Positions 46,343 to 56,800 of a stretch of 64,000 bases of DNA are shown here, piece after piece. The notes below the pieces were generated by a model. It did no database searches. It was not told where the DNA came from and saw nothing but the letters and a program-made list of their open reading frames with translations. Numbering within the stretch: position 1 is the first letter of the stretch; every line of letters begins with the position of its first letter. A program made the translations under genes and the position numbers. Source of the stretch: Acaryochloris sp. IP29b_bin.176 (GTDB lineage Bacteria > Cyanobacteriota > Cyanobacteriia > Thermosynechococcales > Thermosynechococcaceae); assembly GCA_028285315.1 (NCBI GenBank), contig JANQPU010000041.1, positions 1 to 64,000 of the forward strand. The letters run 5' to 3'.

Positions 46343-49300
46343 CCTCTGTTCAGCAATCGGTTACAGGTTTAGAAATCGCCATTATTGGAATGGCAGGTCG
46401 CTTCCCAGGTGCGGCTTCGATCTCTGAATTTTGGCACAACCTCACCCAATCCGTTGAATCAATTGGACCGCTTGATGAAGCCCGCCTACTAGCTCAAGGG
46501 GTGACCCCAGAGGCCTTGGCGGATCCGAACTATGTAAAAGTGGGCGGCGTTTTAGCTGATACCGATCAATTTGATGCCGCCTTCTTTGGGTATAGCCCTC
46601 GCGAAGCTGAACTGCTGGATCCGCAGCAGCGCATCTTCTTAGAAACGGCCTGGGAGGCGTTAGAGACATCTGGATACGACTCAGAGCGCTTTAGGGGCAG
46701 TATTGGGGTTTACGGCGGCGCAGGTATGAATGGATATCTCCTCAATCTCTACGCTAATCCTAATATTCGTGATCATATCAGTCCCTATGAGCTATTTATT
46801 TCCAACGATAAGGACTTTTTGACCACTCGCGTTTCCTATAAACTGAACCTGCAGGGGCCAAGTTTAGATGTCCAAACTGCCTGTTCTTCTTCGCTGGTAG
46901 CTGTTCATTTAGCAGGACAAGCCCTACTCAGCGGTGAATGTGACCTTGCCCTTGCGGGTGGAGTCGCAATTTCTAAGCAACTGGGTTACCGGGTCCAGGC
47001 AGGCAGTATCTACGCAGCCGATGGTCACTGTCGCGCTTTCGATGCCAAGGCAGACGGAACCGTCGGTGGCAATGGCGTTGGCATTGTGGTCCTGAAGCGT
47101 TTAGAAGAAGCCCTCAAGGAGGGTGACACCATTGAGGCAGTGATTAAGGGATCTGCCATTAACAATGATGGGGCCAAGAAGGTCAGCTATACGGCTCCCT
47201 CCATTGAGGCCCAGAAAGCCGTGATTCAAGCTGCCCAAACCATGGCCGAAGTTGAGTCTGACAGCATCAGCTATATTGAGGCCCACGGCACAGGAACGGA
47301 TCTGGGTGACCCCATCGAACTCGCAGCCCTGACTCAGGCATTTAATACCGATCAAACTGAGTTCTGTGCCCTCGGTTCGGTAAAGACCAACATTGGCCAT
47401 TTAGATGCTGCTGCTGGCATTGCCGGACTGATCAAAACAGTTTTGGCCCTTAAGCATCAACAGATTCCAGCCAGTCTCCATTTTCAAGAGCCAAACCCCA
47501 ACATTGACTTTAACAACAGTCCGTTTTACGTCAATACAACCCTGACGCGTTGGACTCGCAATGGTAGTTTCCGTCGAGCGGGGGTCAGCTCCTTTGGCAT
47601 TGGGGGAACCAATGCCCATGTTGTCCTTGAAGAAGCACCAGTTCCATCTCCTCAAGCTACTGCACACCCGCAACTGTTGATTGTGTCCGCAAAAACTCCT
47701 ACAGCCCTGGAGACTGCTAGCAATAATCTAGTTCGACATTTGGACGCCACTCCAGACCTCTCTCTGGCTGATGTGGCTTGGACCTTGCAAATGGGACGAC
47801 GAGCTTTTCCCTATCGCCGCGCTGTGGTCTGCAACGAGATCACCGATGCCATCACTCAACTGAAGGTACCTGCAGTCCAACTTAGCAAAGAACAACCGAC
47901 CCCTATTTTCCTCTTCCCAGGTCAGGGAAGTCAGTACCCGAATATGGCAAAGGGGCTATACGAAACCCAACCGATTTTTCGACAGGTTTTGGATCAGTGC
48001 GCAGCTCTCCTGGAACTAGATCACTCACTGCTGGAAATACTGGCCTCAGAAAAACGGATCATCCAAACCCAATACACTCAACCCGCCCTGTTTGCCGTTG
48101 AATACGCTTTGGCTCAGCTGTGGCAACATTGGGGGCTGAGGCCTAAAGCCATGCTGGGTCACAGCATTGGGGAATATGTTGCCGCCTGTTTAGCAGGCGT
48201 ATTTGACCTTGAAACAGCCTTGCGACTGGTGACCTGGCGAGGGCAATTAATGCAGCAACAGCCTCATGGAGCTATGCTATCCGTTGCGCTGGCACCAGCA
48301 GACATACGTCCTCGTTTGAAAGACGCCTTGACCTTAGCCGCCACCAATGGCCCGCAACTGTGTGTGGTGTCGGGCAGCGAAGCTGAGATCGCCACCTTCC
48401 AGGTCGAACTTCAGCAAAGCAACATTAGCTGCTGCCGCCTTCACACCTCCCACGCTTTCCATTCCCCGTTGATGGAGCTGATGATTGCCCCCTTTGTGGC
48501 TGCAGTGGGTAAAGCAAACCTTAGTCCACCGACAATCCCCTTTATCTCCAACGTAACGGGGACTTGGATCACCCCTGAAGAGGCCACTGACCCTGGCTAT
48601 TGGGGACGGCAGGCTCGACAGACCGTACACTTCAGTGAGGGAGTCACCGAACTCCTGCAGCTTGCAGAGCCGGTTTTCCTAGAGGTTGGTCCGGGACAAA
48701 CTCTCACCACTCTCACCCGTCAACATTTCTCAGCTTCGGTTCAGGCTCCAACCGCCTCTAGCTTGCCTCATCCCAAAGCAGCCAAAGTGGGTGCAGACCT
48801 ACAGCAACTTTTCACTGCTGCAGGGCAAGTCTGGTCTGCTGGGGTCTCCGTTGCTTGGGATCAGCTTCAAACAGAACAACATCGCCGGGTTCCTTTACCC
48901 ACCTACCCTTTCGAGCGTCAGCGTTATTGGGTAGATCTCGATACCTCGCTCAACACCGCACTGTCAAAATCGAAGTCCGCCACCATCACCTTAGAAGCCG
49001 ATCCCACCCATTGGTTCTATCGCCCCAGTTGGCAGCGCATCGAAGGGCAAGTCCCGCAGATGCTGGAACCTGGGGAACGTCCCCGCTGGTTAATTTTTGC
49101 GGATGAGTTGGGTTTGGGGCAAACCCTCGCTCAGAAGATTGAACAGACGGGGCAAGATGTGTTTACTGTTAAGCCCGGTCACACCTTCGAGCAAACTGGA
49201 TATCGGCAGTTTGATGTCAGTGAGTCTGCCGACAGTTATCGGCAGCTTCTTGACGATCTGAATCTGCGGGAAATGACGCCGACGGCGATTGTCTATCTTT

Positions 49301-50808
49301 GGCCATTGGATCGCGAACCTAAGCACCGATTTATGGCGTTGCTCAATCTGCTGCAAACCTGGAGTACACAGTCTACCCCCCTCCAGATCACGGTTGTTAC
49401 GACGGCGACTTACGATGTGGTGGGGAGCGAAACACTACAGGTTGAGCCGTCCATCGTTCAGGGACTGTGCCAAGTCGTTAGCCAAGAATATCCTCACATT
49501 GGCTGTCGTCAGGTTGATCTGCTAGTTACCCTGGAAGCCATCCCTCATCTTGCTCAGACCCTGTGGCAAGAGTTGCAGGTTACTGAACCAGCGGCAGTAA
49601 CCGCCTATCGGGGTCGTCATTGTTGGTGGCAAAAATTTCAATCCCTACCTGTGAAGGGTAATCTACAGAAGTCTTTAAAGTTGCGATCGCACGGTGTTTA
49701 TGCCATTGTCGGAGACTTTAAGCAGGGCCTCGGGAGCGTATGGGCCCAGGCCCTAGCGACCCATTACCAGGCCAAAATTGTCCTCCTTGACTCAACGGCA
49801 TCTGTTAACGCGGAGCAAGATAGGCTCCTAGAGCTAGGAGCAACCGAAGTTCTTACGCTATCCATTGATTTAAACCAGGCAGAGGCGTTACAGGCATCAC
49901 TCGCAAAAGCTGCAGAAACATTAGGGACCATCAACGGTGTCTTTTTTAGTAGCCCAACCACGAACGAACAATCCGCTGCCCCGATCGCCTTATTGAAAGC
50001 CGATCATTGGTCCTACTGCGAACAGACCAAAGTGCAGGCCCTGCAAAATTTAGCACAGGCCCTAGAAGATTTTACTCCAGACTTCTGCTGTGTCCAGTCC
50101 TCCCTCTCCTCTGTCATTGGCGGCATCGGTCTTGCCGCCTACGCGGGAGCAAACCACTTCATCGATACCTTTGTTATTCAGCAAAACCAGCACTCCAATT
50201 GCCCTTGGTTCAGCATCAACTGGGATGCATGGTCCGATGGAGAAACGGCAACAGGCTGGGGGAGTGTCTTGTCAGAATTTGCCTTGACCAGTACAGAGGT
50301 GTGGACGGCAACCGAACGCATCCTGACTCAGGCCCGACCTGGCCAAATTATTGTTTCTAAAGGTACGCTCCAGGCTCGGATTGACCAGTGGATTCATGCA
50401 GTCCCTCGTCTGGAGACCTCCACACCAGAGGCGAAAGGGCATCACCGCCCTCAGATTGTGACCGCCTACGTCGCTCCCCGTAATCAAGTGGAGAAGACCA
50501 TTGCCGCCATTTGGCAAGATTTGCTGGGGCTTGAGCAGGTGGGCATCCACGATAGCTTCTTTGATTTAGGGGGGCATTCTTTACTGGCGATTCAGGTGAT
50601 CGCTCGGCTGCGAGAGGCCTTCCCGGTTGAGGTGGAAATGCGCAACCTATTGTTTGAGTCCCCCACTGTCGCCGGTATCGCAGCAGTGATTGCGGAGCAG
50701 CTCCCCCCGGCTGATGATCTAAGGGAGATGGCCTCACTACTAGAAGAAGTAAAGAACTTATCCAGTGAAGAAGTCCAGGCGCAACTAGCGGGAGGAACTC
50801 ATGAGTAA
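46339..50808 (+). CDS. Type I PKS inside the peptide part (KS-AT-KR*-carrier protein), KR degenerate
   Basis: A 1489-residue synthase expected to extend the peptidyl-glycine by one malonyl unit. KS (~12-430) has Cys182 in QTACSSSL. AT (~520-840) has S609 in GHSIGEY and HAFH, so malonyl-CoA. The reductase region (~890-1320) keeps Lys, Ser and Tyr1268 (AAYAGAN). Its NADPH loop reads VGDFKQGLG, the following strand ends LLDSTAS with no Arg for the NADPH phosphate, and the HAAG segment is replaced by FFSSPTT. It is probably inactive, leaving a gamma-amino-beta-keto unit. If active, it would give a 4-amino-3-hydroxybutyrate unit. The carrier is GGHSLLAI with S1414. The protein is a paralogue of the PKS at 24804. 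Ribosome site GGGAGG is at 46327-46332; the start overlaps the upstream stop. Confidence 0.92.
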   Translation: MTSVQQSVTGLEIAIIGMAGRFPGAASISEFWHNLTQSVESIGPLDEARLLAQGVTPEALADPNYVKVGGVLADTDQFDAAFFGYSPREAELLDPQQRIFLETAWEALETSGYDSERFRGSIGVYGGAGMNGYLLNLYANPNIRDHISPYELFISNDKDFLTTRVSYKLNLQGPSLDVQTACSSSLVAVHLAGQALLSGECDLALAGGVAISKQLGYRVQAGSIYAADGHCRAFDAKADGTVGGNGVGIVVLKRLEEALKEGDTIEAVIKGSAINNDGAKKVSYTAPSIEAQKAVIQAAQTMAEVESDSISYIEAHGTGTDLGDPIELAALTQAFNTDQTEFCALGSVKTNIGHLDAAAGIAGLIKTVLALKHQQIPASLHFQEPNPNIDFNNSPFYVNTTLTRWTRNGSFRRAGVSSFGIGGTNAHVVLEEAPVPSPQATAHPQLLIVSAKTPTALETASNNLVRHLDATPDLSLADVAWTLQMGRRAFPYRRAVVCNEITDAITQLKVPAVQLSKEQPTPIFLFPGQGSQYPNMAKGLYETQPIFRQVLDQCAALLELDHSLLEILASEKRIIQTQYTQPALFAVEYALAQLWQHWGLRPKAMLGHSIGEYVAACLAGVFDLETALRLVTWRGQLMQQQPHGAMLSVALAPADIRPRLKDALTLAATNGPQLCVVSGSEAEIATFQVELQQSNISCCRLHTSHAFHSPLMELMIAPFVAAVGKANLSPPTIPFISNVTGTWITPEEATDPGYWGRQARQTVHFSEGVTELLQLAEPVFLEVGPGQTLTTLTRQHFSASVQAPTASSLPHPKAAKVGADLQQLFTAAGQVWSAGVSVAWDQLQTEQHRRVPLPTYPFERQRYWVDLDTSLNTALSKSKSATITLEADPTHWFYRPSWQRIEGQVPQMLEPGERPRWLIFADELGLGQTLAQKIEQTGQDVFTVKPGHTFEQTGYRQFDVSESADSYRQLLDDLNLREMTPTAIVYLWPLDREPKHRFMALLNLLQTWSTQSTPLQITVVTTATYDVVGSETLQVEPSIVQGLCQVVSQEYPHIGCRQVDLLVTLEAIPHLAQTLWQELQVTEPAAVTAYRGRHCWWQKFQSLPVKGNLQKSLKLRSHGVYAIVGDFKQGLGSVWAQALATHYQAKIVLLDSTASVNAEQDRLLELGATEVLTLSIDLNQAEALQASLAKAAETLGTINGVFFSSPTTNEQSAAPIALLKADHWSYCEQTKVQALQNLAQALEDFTPDFCCVQSSLSSVIGGIGLAAYAGANHFIDTFVIQQNQHSNCPWFSINWDAWSDGETATGWGSVLSEFALTSTEVWTATERILTQARPGQIIVSKGTLQARIDQWIHAVPRLETSTPEAKGHHRPQIVTAYVAPRNQVEKTIAAIWQDLLGLEQVGIHDSFFDLGGHSLLAIQVIARLREAFPVEVEMRNLLFESPTVAGIAAVIAEQLPPADDLREMASLLEEVKNLSSEEVQAQLAGGTHE

Positions 50809-53800
50809 GTTCTATCAACAGCTTGCTTCTCTAACCCCAGAACAGCGCGCTCTATTCGAGCAGAAGCTGGCGAAAAAGGGGTTGCAAAATCCAGCCGCCA
50901 ACCACATTCCCAGTCGATCTCCCCAACAATCCATACCGCTATCCTTTGCCCAGCAGCGATTGTGGTTTGTACAGCAGCTAGCCCCAGACAATAAAGCCTA
51001 CAACGTTGCCAGTGTCTTGAAGCTCCAGGGACCCCTCAATATCCCTGCCCTAGAAAAAAGCCTCAACACGGTAGTAGAACGCCACGAAACCCTCCGCACC
51101 CGGTTCCAGCTTTCTATTCAAGACGAGGGCGATCGTCAACCTGAACAGATCATTGATCCACCTGTTTTTAGGGAACTCACGGTGATTGATTATCGTTCAG
51201 CCGCAGATCCGCAGGCAGCGGCTGAGGCCAAGATTCAAGCCCTAACTCAAGCGCCCTTTGACCTGACTGGCTCAATCCTGCGAACGGCATTACTTCAAGT
51301 TGATACTGAAACTCACCTGCTGGTGCTGGCAACCCATCACATCGTTAGCGATCGCTGGTCGGTGATGGTCTTCCTACGGGAAATGACGATTCTATACAAA
51401 GCCTTCACTCAGGGGCAGTCATCCCCCCTCCCATCGCTACCCATCCAGTATGCTGACTGGGCAATTTGGCAGCGTCAACAGCTTCAGGGGGACAAACTTC
51501 AGGCCCAAATTGACTATTGGACCAACCAGCTTGACGGTGAGTTGCCCGTTCTGGATTTGCCCCGCGATCGCAGTTATGGTTCCGTAGCCACCTACCAAGG
51601 AGCCCAGCTTCCCCTAACGATTTCTCCTCAGTTCTCAGAGCAACTGAAGGCACTGGCCAGCCAGTCCCAAGTAACGCTGTTTACGCTACTGCTAACGGCC
51701 TTTAAGGTACTTCTCCATCGCTACACGGGGAGTGATGACATCGTGGTGGGGAGTGAAATTGCCAATCGCGATCGTGCGGAAACTGAGGGGCTGATTGGTT
51801 TACTGGTTAATACACTGGTTTTTCGCAGCGACTTATCGGAGAATCCTCGGTTTAGCGACCTGCTACAGACTGTTCGAGAAACCGTATTAGGAGGATTGGC
51901 CCATCAGGATCTTCCCTTCGAGAAACTGGTGGAGGTGATTAATCCGGAACGACACCTCAGTCAGATGATGCCCTTATTTCAGGTGAAGCTGGATCTGCAA
52001 CAGGTGAAGGTACAGCCCATGCAGTTAGAGGGGCTGACCCTGGAGCGCTATCCTCTGGAAGACAATCAGGCAAAGTACGAGCTTCGATTTAACCTTCAGG
52101 ACACGGATCAAGGCATTACAGGTCAGGTGGAGTATAACCGCGATTTGTTTAATTCGCGAACCATTGAGCAAATGGTCGGCCATTTTCAGACCCTCCTAGC
52201 CGGCATTGTTGTTGACCCCAGCCAAAGGCTGACGGATCTGCCCCTCTTGAGTGCTGTGGAACAACAGACGATTCTGATCGACTGGAATCAGACCGAGCGC
52301 GATTACCCGAAGGATGACTGCATCCATCAGCTTTTTGAGGCCCAGGCCAAAAAAACGCCGGAGGCGATCGCGCTCACTCAAAGTCAAACGGCCCTCACTT
52401 ACGCTGACCTTAATTGCCAAGCGAATCGGTTAGCTAATTATCTGCGATCTTTAGACGTCGGTTGCGAAACGCGGGTGGGAGTCTGCATGGACCGCTCCTG
52501 CCAGATGGTAGTGGCGTTGTTAGCCATTCTGAAAGCAGGCGGTACCTATGTGCCTCTCGATCCGGCCTATCCTGGGGAACGACTGGTCTTTATTGTGGAA
52601 GACGCTAACATTCCTATTTTATTAACTCAAGGGGAGAAAGTTGACCTAGACACTCACCATCCCCTTCACGTTATTGATCTTGACCAACTGTCTGATCTCA
52701 CGGGCACAGAAAATTTAGAACCATTATCTACCCCCAATCACCTGGCCTACGTGATCTATACCTCAGGTTCCACCGGACGACCGAAGGGCGTTGCCATTGA
52801 ACATCGCAGTACCGTTACCCTCCTGCACTGGGCCAAGGAGCAGTTTTCAGTAGAGGAACTTTCCGGCGTTTTGGCAGCAACCTCGATTTGTTTTGACCTG
52901 TCCGTTTTTGAACTGTTTGTGCCCCTCAGTTGGGGGGGGCGCATCGTCCTAGTTGAGAATGCTTTAGCTTTACCAGATTTATCGGTGGTAACCAACGTTA
53001 GCCTCATCAACACGGTGCCCAGCGTTCTCAATCAACTCCTCAAGGTGGGGGCCTTACCGACCTCGGTACAAACCGTTAACCTAGCGGGCGAAGCACTGCC
53101 AGGGACCCTAGTCCAGCAACTTCAGCAGCTCCCCCATATTCAACACATTTACAACCTCTACGGTCCGTCTGAAGACACCACCTATTCCACCTGTGCAGCG
53201 CTGAACAACGAAACCGTCTCAGCTGCTCCGGTACCCATTGGTCGCCCCATTGCCAATACCCAAGCCTATGTTTTAGACCGTTACCAACAGCCTGTTCCAG
53301 TGGGCGTGGTGGGAGAGCTGTATCTAGGTGGGGCCGGACTGGCACGGGGCTATCTCAATCGCTCTGAATTGACCGAAACATCCTTTGTACAGGATCTGAT
53401 TGAGACAACGGGCGGTGCCAAGGTTTATAGAACAGGCGATCGTGTCCGCTATCGTCCTGATGGGCAGCTTGAATTCCTGGGACGATTTGATCATCAGGTA
53501 AAAATTCGTGGCTTTCGAATTGAGATTGGAGAGGTAGAAACGGCTTTACGGCAACACCCTGACGTCCAAGATGCGGTGGTTATTGCCCACGGTGAGACGG
53601 ATAAGCAACTGGTGGCCTATGTGGTCCCCAAGAACTCGGGCGCGACTGAACCAAGTTTAATTGAAGCGCTACGGACTGCGTTAACGGAGCAATTGCCTGC
53701 ATACCTCGTTCCTACCCTGTGGATGGAGCTAGAGACTCTACCTCAGTTGCCCAATGGCAAAATTAATCGGCGGGCCTTACCGCAACCCGAAACGCAACCG

Positions 53801-56800
53801 CGCGGTATCTATGTGGCTCCGCGTTCTGCAACAGAAACTGCCCTAGCAAAGGTCTGGGAGGGGGTTTTACAGCAATCTCGCATCGGCATTCATGATAACT
53901 TCTTTGAGCTGGGCGGGCATTCGCTGCTGGCCATTCAAATCGTGGCCCAGGCAGAAGCAGCCTTGGAACGGAAGATTCCTCTGCGGATGCTATTTCAGAC
54001 GCCAACAATCGCAGGTTTAGCGACTCAAATTGAGCATGATGGCGCTCAAGCTAAGGCTAACGCTCGGCCACCCTTAACGGTTGATCTAACACAGCGCCAT
54101 CAACCCTTTCCCCTTACGGATATTCAACAGGCATACTGGCTAGGGCGAGCGCAAGCCTTTGAGCTGGGCAATATTGGCACCCACGGCTACCGAGAGATTG
54201 AAGTCACGGGATTGACGGTGCCTCAAGTTGAGGTAGCTCTGAATGAATTAATTGAGCGTCACGATATGCTGCGGGCGGTCGTGAATCCAGATGGGCAGCA
54301 GCAAATCCTACCCCAGGTGTCTCGGTATGCTATCGCGGTGACAGATTTACGGACGGGCGCAGCTGAGCCAGCACTACGGGAGTTACGCGATCGCCTATCC
54401 CATCAGGTTTTCAACCCAGAGCAATGGCCGCTATTTCAGATCGAAGCTGCCCAGCTCAATGACGACAAGATTCGGTTCTTTGTGAGCTTCGACGTCTTGA
54501 TTGGGGATGCCTGGAGCTTCCAGCTTCTAGGTCTAGAACTGTCACAATTGCTTCAGGGACAAAGTCTGCCGCCACTTACCGTAAGCTTCCGAGACTATGT
54601 AATAGCGGAGCATGCGTTTAGGGATACGGCTGCCTACCAGCACGCCTGGGACTATTGGCAACAGCGTCTGCCCGAGCTTCCCCCTGCCCCTGACCTGCCC
54701 TTGACCATGGCACCTAGCCAGGTCGAGTCACCTCGATTTGAACGGCGCAGTGGTCGTTTAGAACCCGAACAGTGGGAGCAGCTCAAGCAGAAGGCTTTTC
54801 GGGCCAGCCTAACGCCTTCCGGCTTAGTGCTGGCAGCCTTTGCTGAGGTGTTGGCGACCTGGAGTCGTCAGCCTCAGTTCACCCTTAATTTGACCCTCTT
54901 TAATCGTCATTCTGCTCATCCCGAGGTGAACCGTCTGGTGGGTGACTTTACCGCATCCCTACTGCTAGCGGTGGATAACGGAGAAACCGATTCTTTTGTT
55001 ACCCGTGCTCAAAAACTACAGACTCAGCTTTGGAATGACCTCGATCATCGGGCCGTGAGTGGCGTTCAGGTATTGCGTGAGTTGGCTCGTCAGCAAAATC
55101 GCAGTCCTGGTGCCCTGATGCCAGTGGTGTTTACCAGTACCCTGAATCAGGCGATTCCAGACCCGGTCAACAGAGCCTGGCAGACTGAAACGGTCTTTAG
55201 CATCAGCCAAACGTCCCAGGTCTACCTTGACCATCAGGTTTCAGAAATTGATGGAGCGCTGGTGTTTAACTGGGATGCGATCGCAGCCCTTTTCCCCGCC
55301 GGGATGCTGGACCAAATGTTTACCGCCTATCGTCAACTGCTGCTGCAGCTCACCACAGATGATGCCGCTTGGCAGACGCTGCCCCAGCTTGCCCCCACCG
55401 AACATGTTGCGGCTCTCAACCAGACCGATGGCGAACTGACAACAGATGATACGCTGCTGCACACCCTGTTTTTCCGGCAGGCCCTACAGCAGCCAGATCA
55501 TCCGGCAGTGATCACCCCAGAACGGACGCTCACCTACGGCGAATTGGCCCAACAGGTCCAGGCTTTGGCTGGGCAGCTTACCGTAACGCCGAACCAAGTC
55601 GTCGCCGTTTCAATGGCAAAAGGCTGGCAGCAGGTGGTTGCGGTCTTGAGTATTCTCACGGCTGGCGCTGCTTATGTTCCGATTGATCCTACACTACCTC
55701 AAGAGCGGCGCTGGCAAATTGTTTCAGATACCGCTGCCGAGATTATCCTAACCACTGATGTAACGACAAACTGGCCTGCTGACCTTACCCAAATTCCAGT
55801 AACCCTACAGATGGTTGAGGACAGTCAGCGACTTTGGCAGGTAAATCAAGCACCAACGGATTTGGCCTATGTCATCTATACCTCTGGTTCGACGGGCACA
55901 CCCAAGGGCGTCATGATTGACCATCGGGGCGCGGTTAATACAATCTTGGATATCAATCAGCGGTTTGAAGTGATCAAGGGCGATCGCATCTTTGCCCTTT
56001 CTTCCCTCAGTTTTGATCTGTCCGTCTACGATATCTTTGGCACTCTAGCGGCTGGGGCTACTTTAGTCATGCCCGCTGCAGAGCAGGTTCGAAATACAGC
56101 GCACTGGCAGCAACTTCTGGTTGAGCATCAGATTACCATTTGGAACTCGGTGCCAGCATTGATGCAATTGCTGTTGTCTGAGCTAGAAACGGCAAATACA
56201 AGCACTATGCTACGGCTAGCGCTCCTCAGTGGTGATTGGATTCCCCTAACCCTGCCTGAACAGTTTAAGAGAATTTGTCCTGAGGCCCAACTCATCAGTC
56301 TAGGCGGGGCAACGGAAGCTTCGATCTGGTCGATCTTCTATCCCATCGAAACCGTTGAGCCCAACTGGCGCAGTATTCCCTACGGTCGTCCCCTCTCCAA
56401 TCAGTGCTGGTATGTCCTGGACGAGAATCTGACCCCCTGTCCTCCTTGGGTGCCTGGCCACCTTTACATCGGTGGGGTGGGGGTAGCCCAGGGCTATTGG
56501 CAACAGTCTCAATTAACTGCAGAGCGGTTTATCGCCAATCCCTGCTTAGAACGTAAACAGAACGACACCTATCCAAGGTTGTATAAAACCGGAGATTTAG
56601 GCTGTTATCGGGCTGAAGGTACCCTGGAGTTTTTGGGTCGCGAAGATTTTCAGGTCAAGATTAACGGGTACCGGATTGAGCTGGGTGAAATTGAATCGGC
56701 TCTGCAGCAGTACCCTGCAATTGAATCAGCTGTGGTGAATGGCGTCGGTTCTGAGCTGGTGGCTTATGTGGTGCCAAAAGTAGGAACCCATTCATTGAAT

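Noticed and set aside
51335-51355. Inactive first condensation domain in the NRPS at 50801, because HHxxxDG reads HHIVSDR
   Set aside because: Both His and the Asp are present; the last position also varies in the two C domains of the next gene (DY, DA), so inactivity is not indicated.
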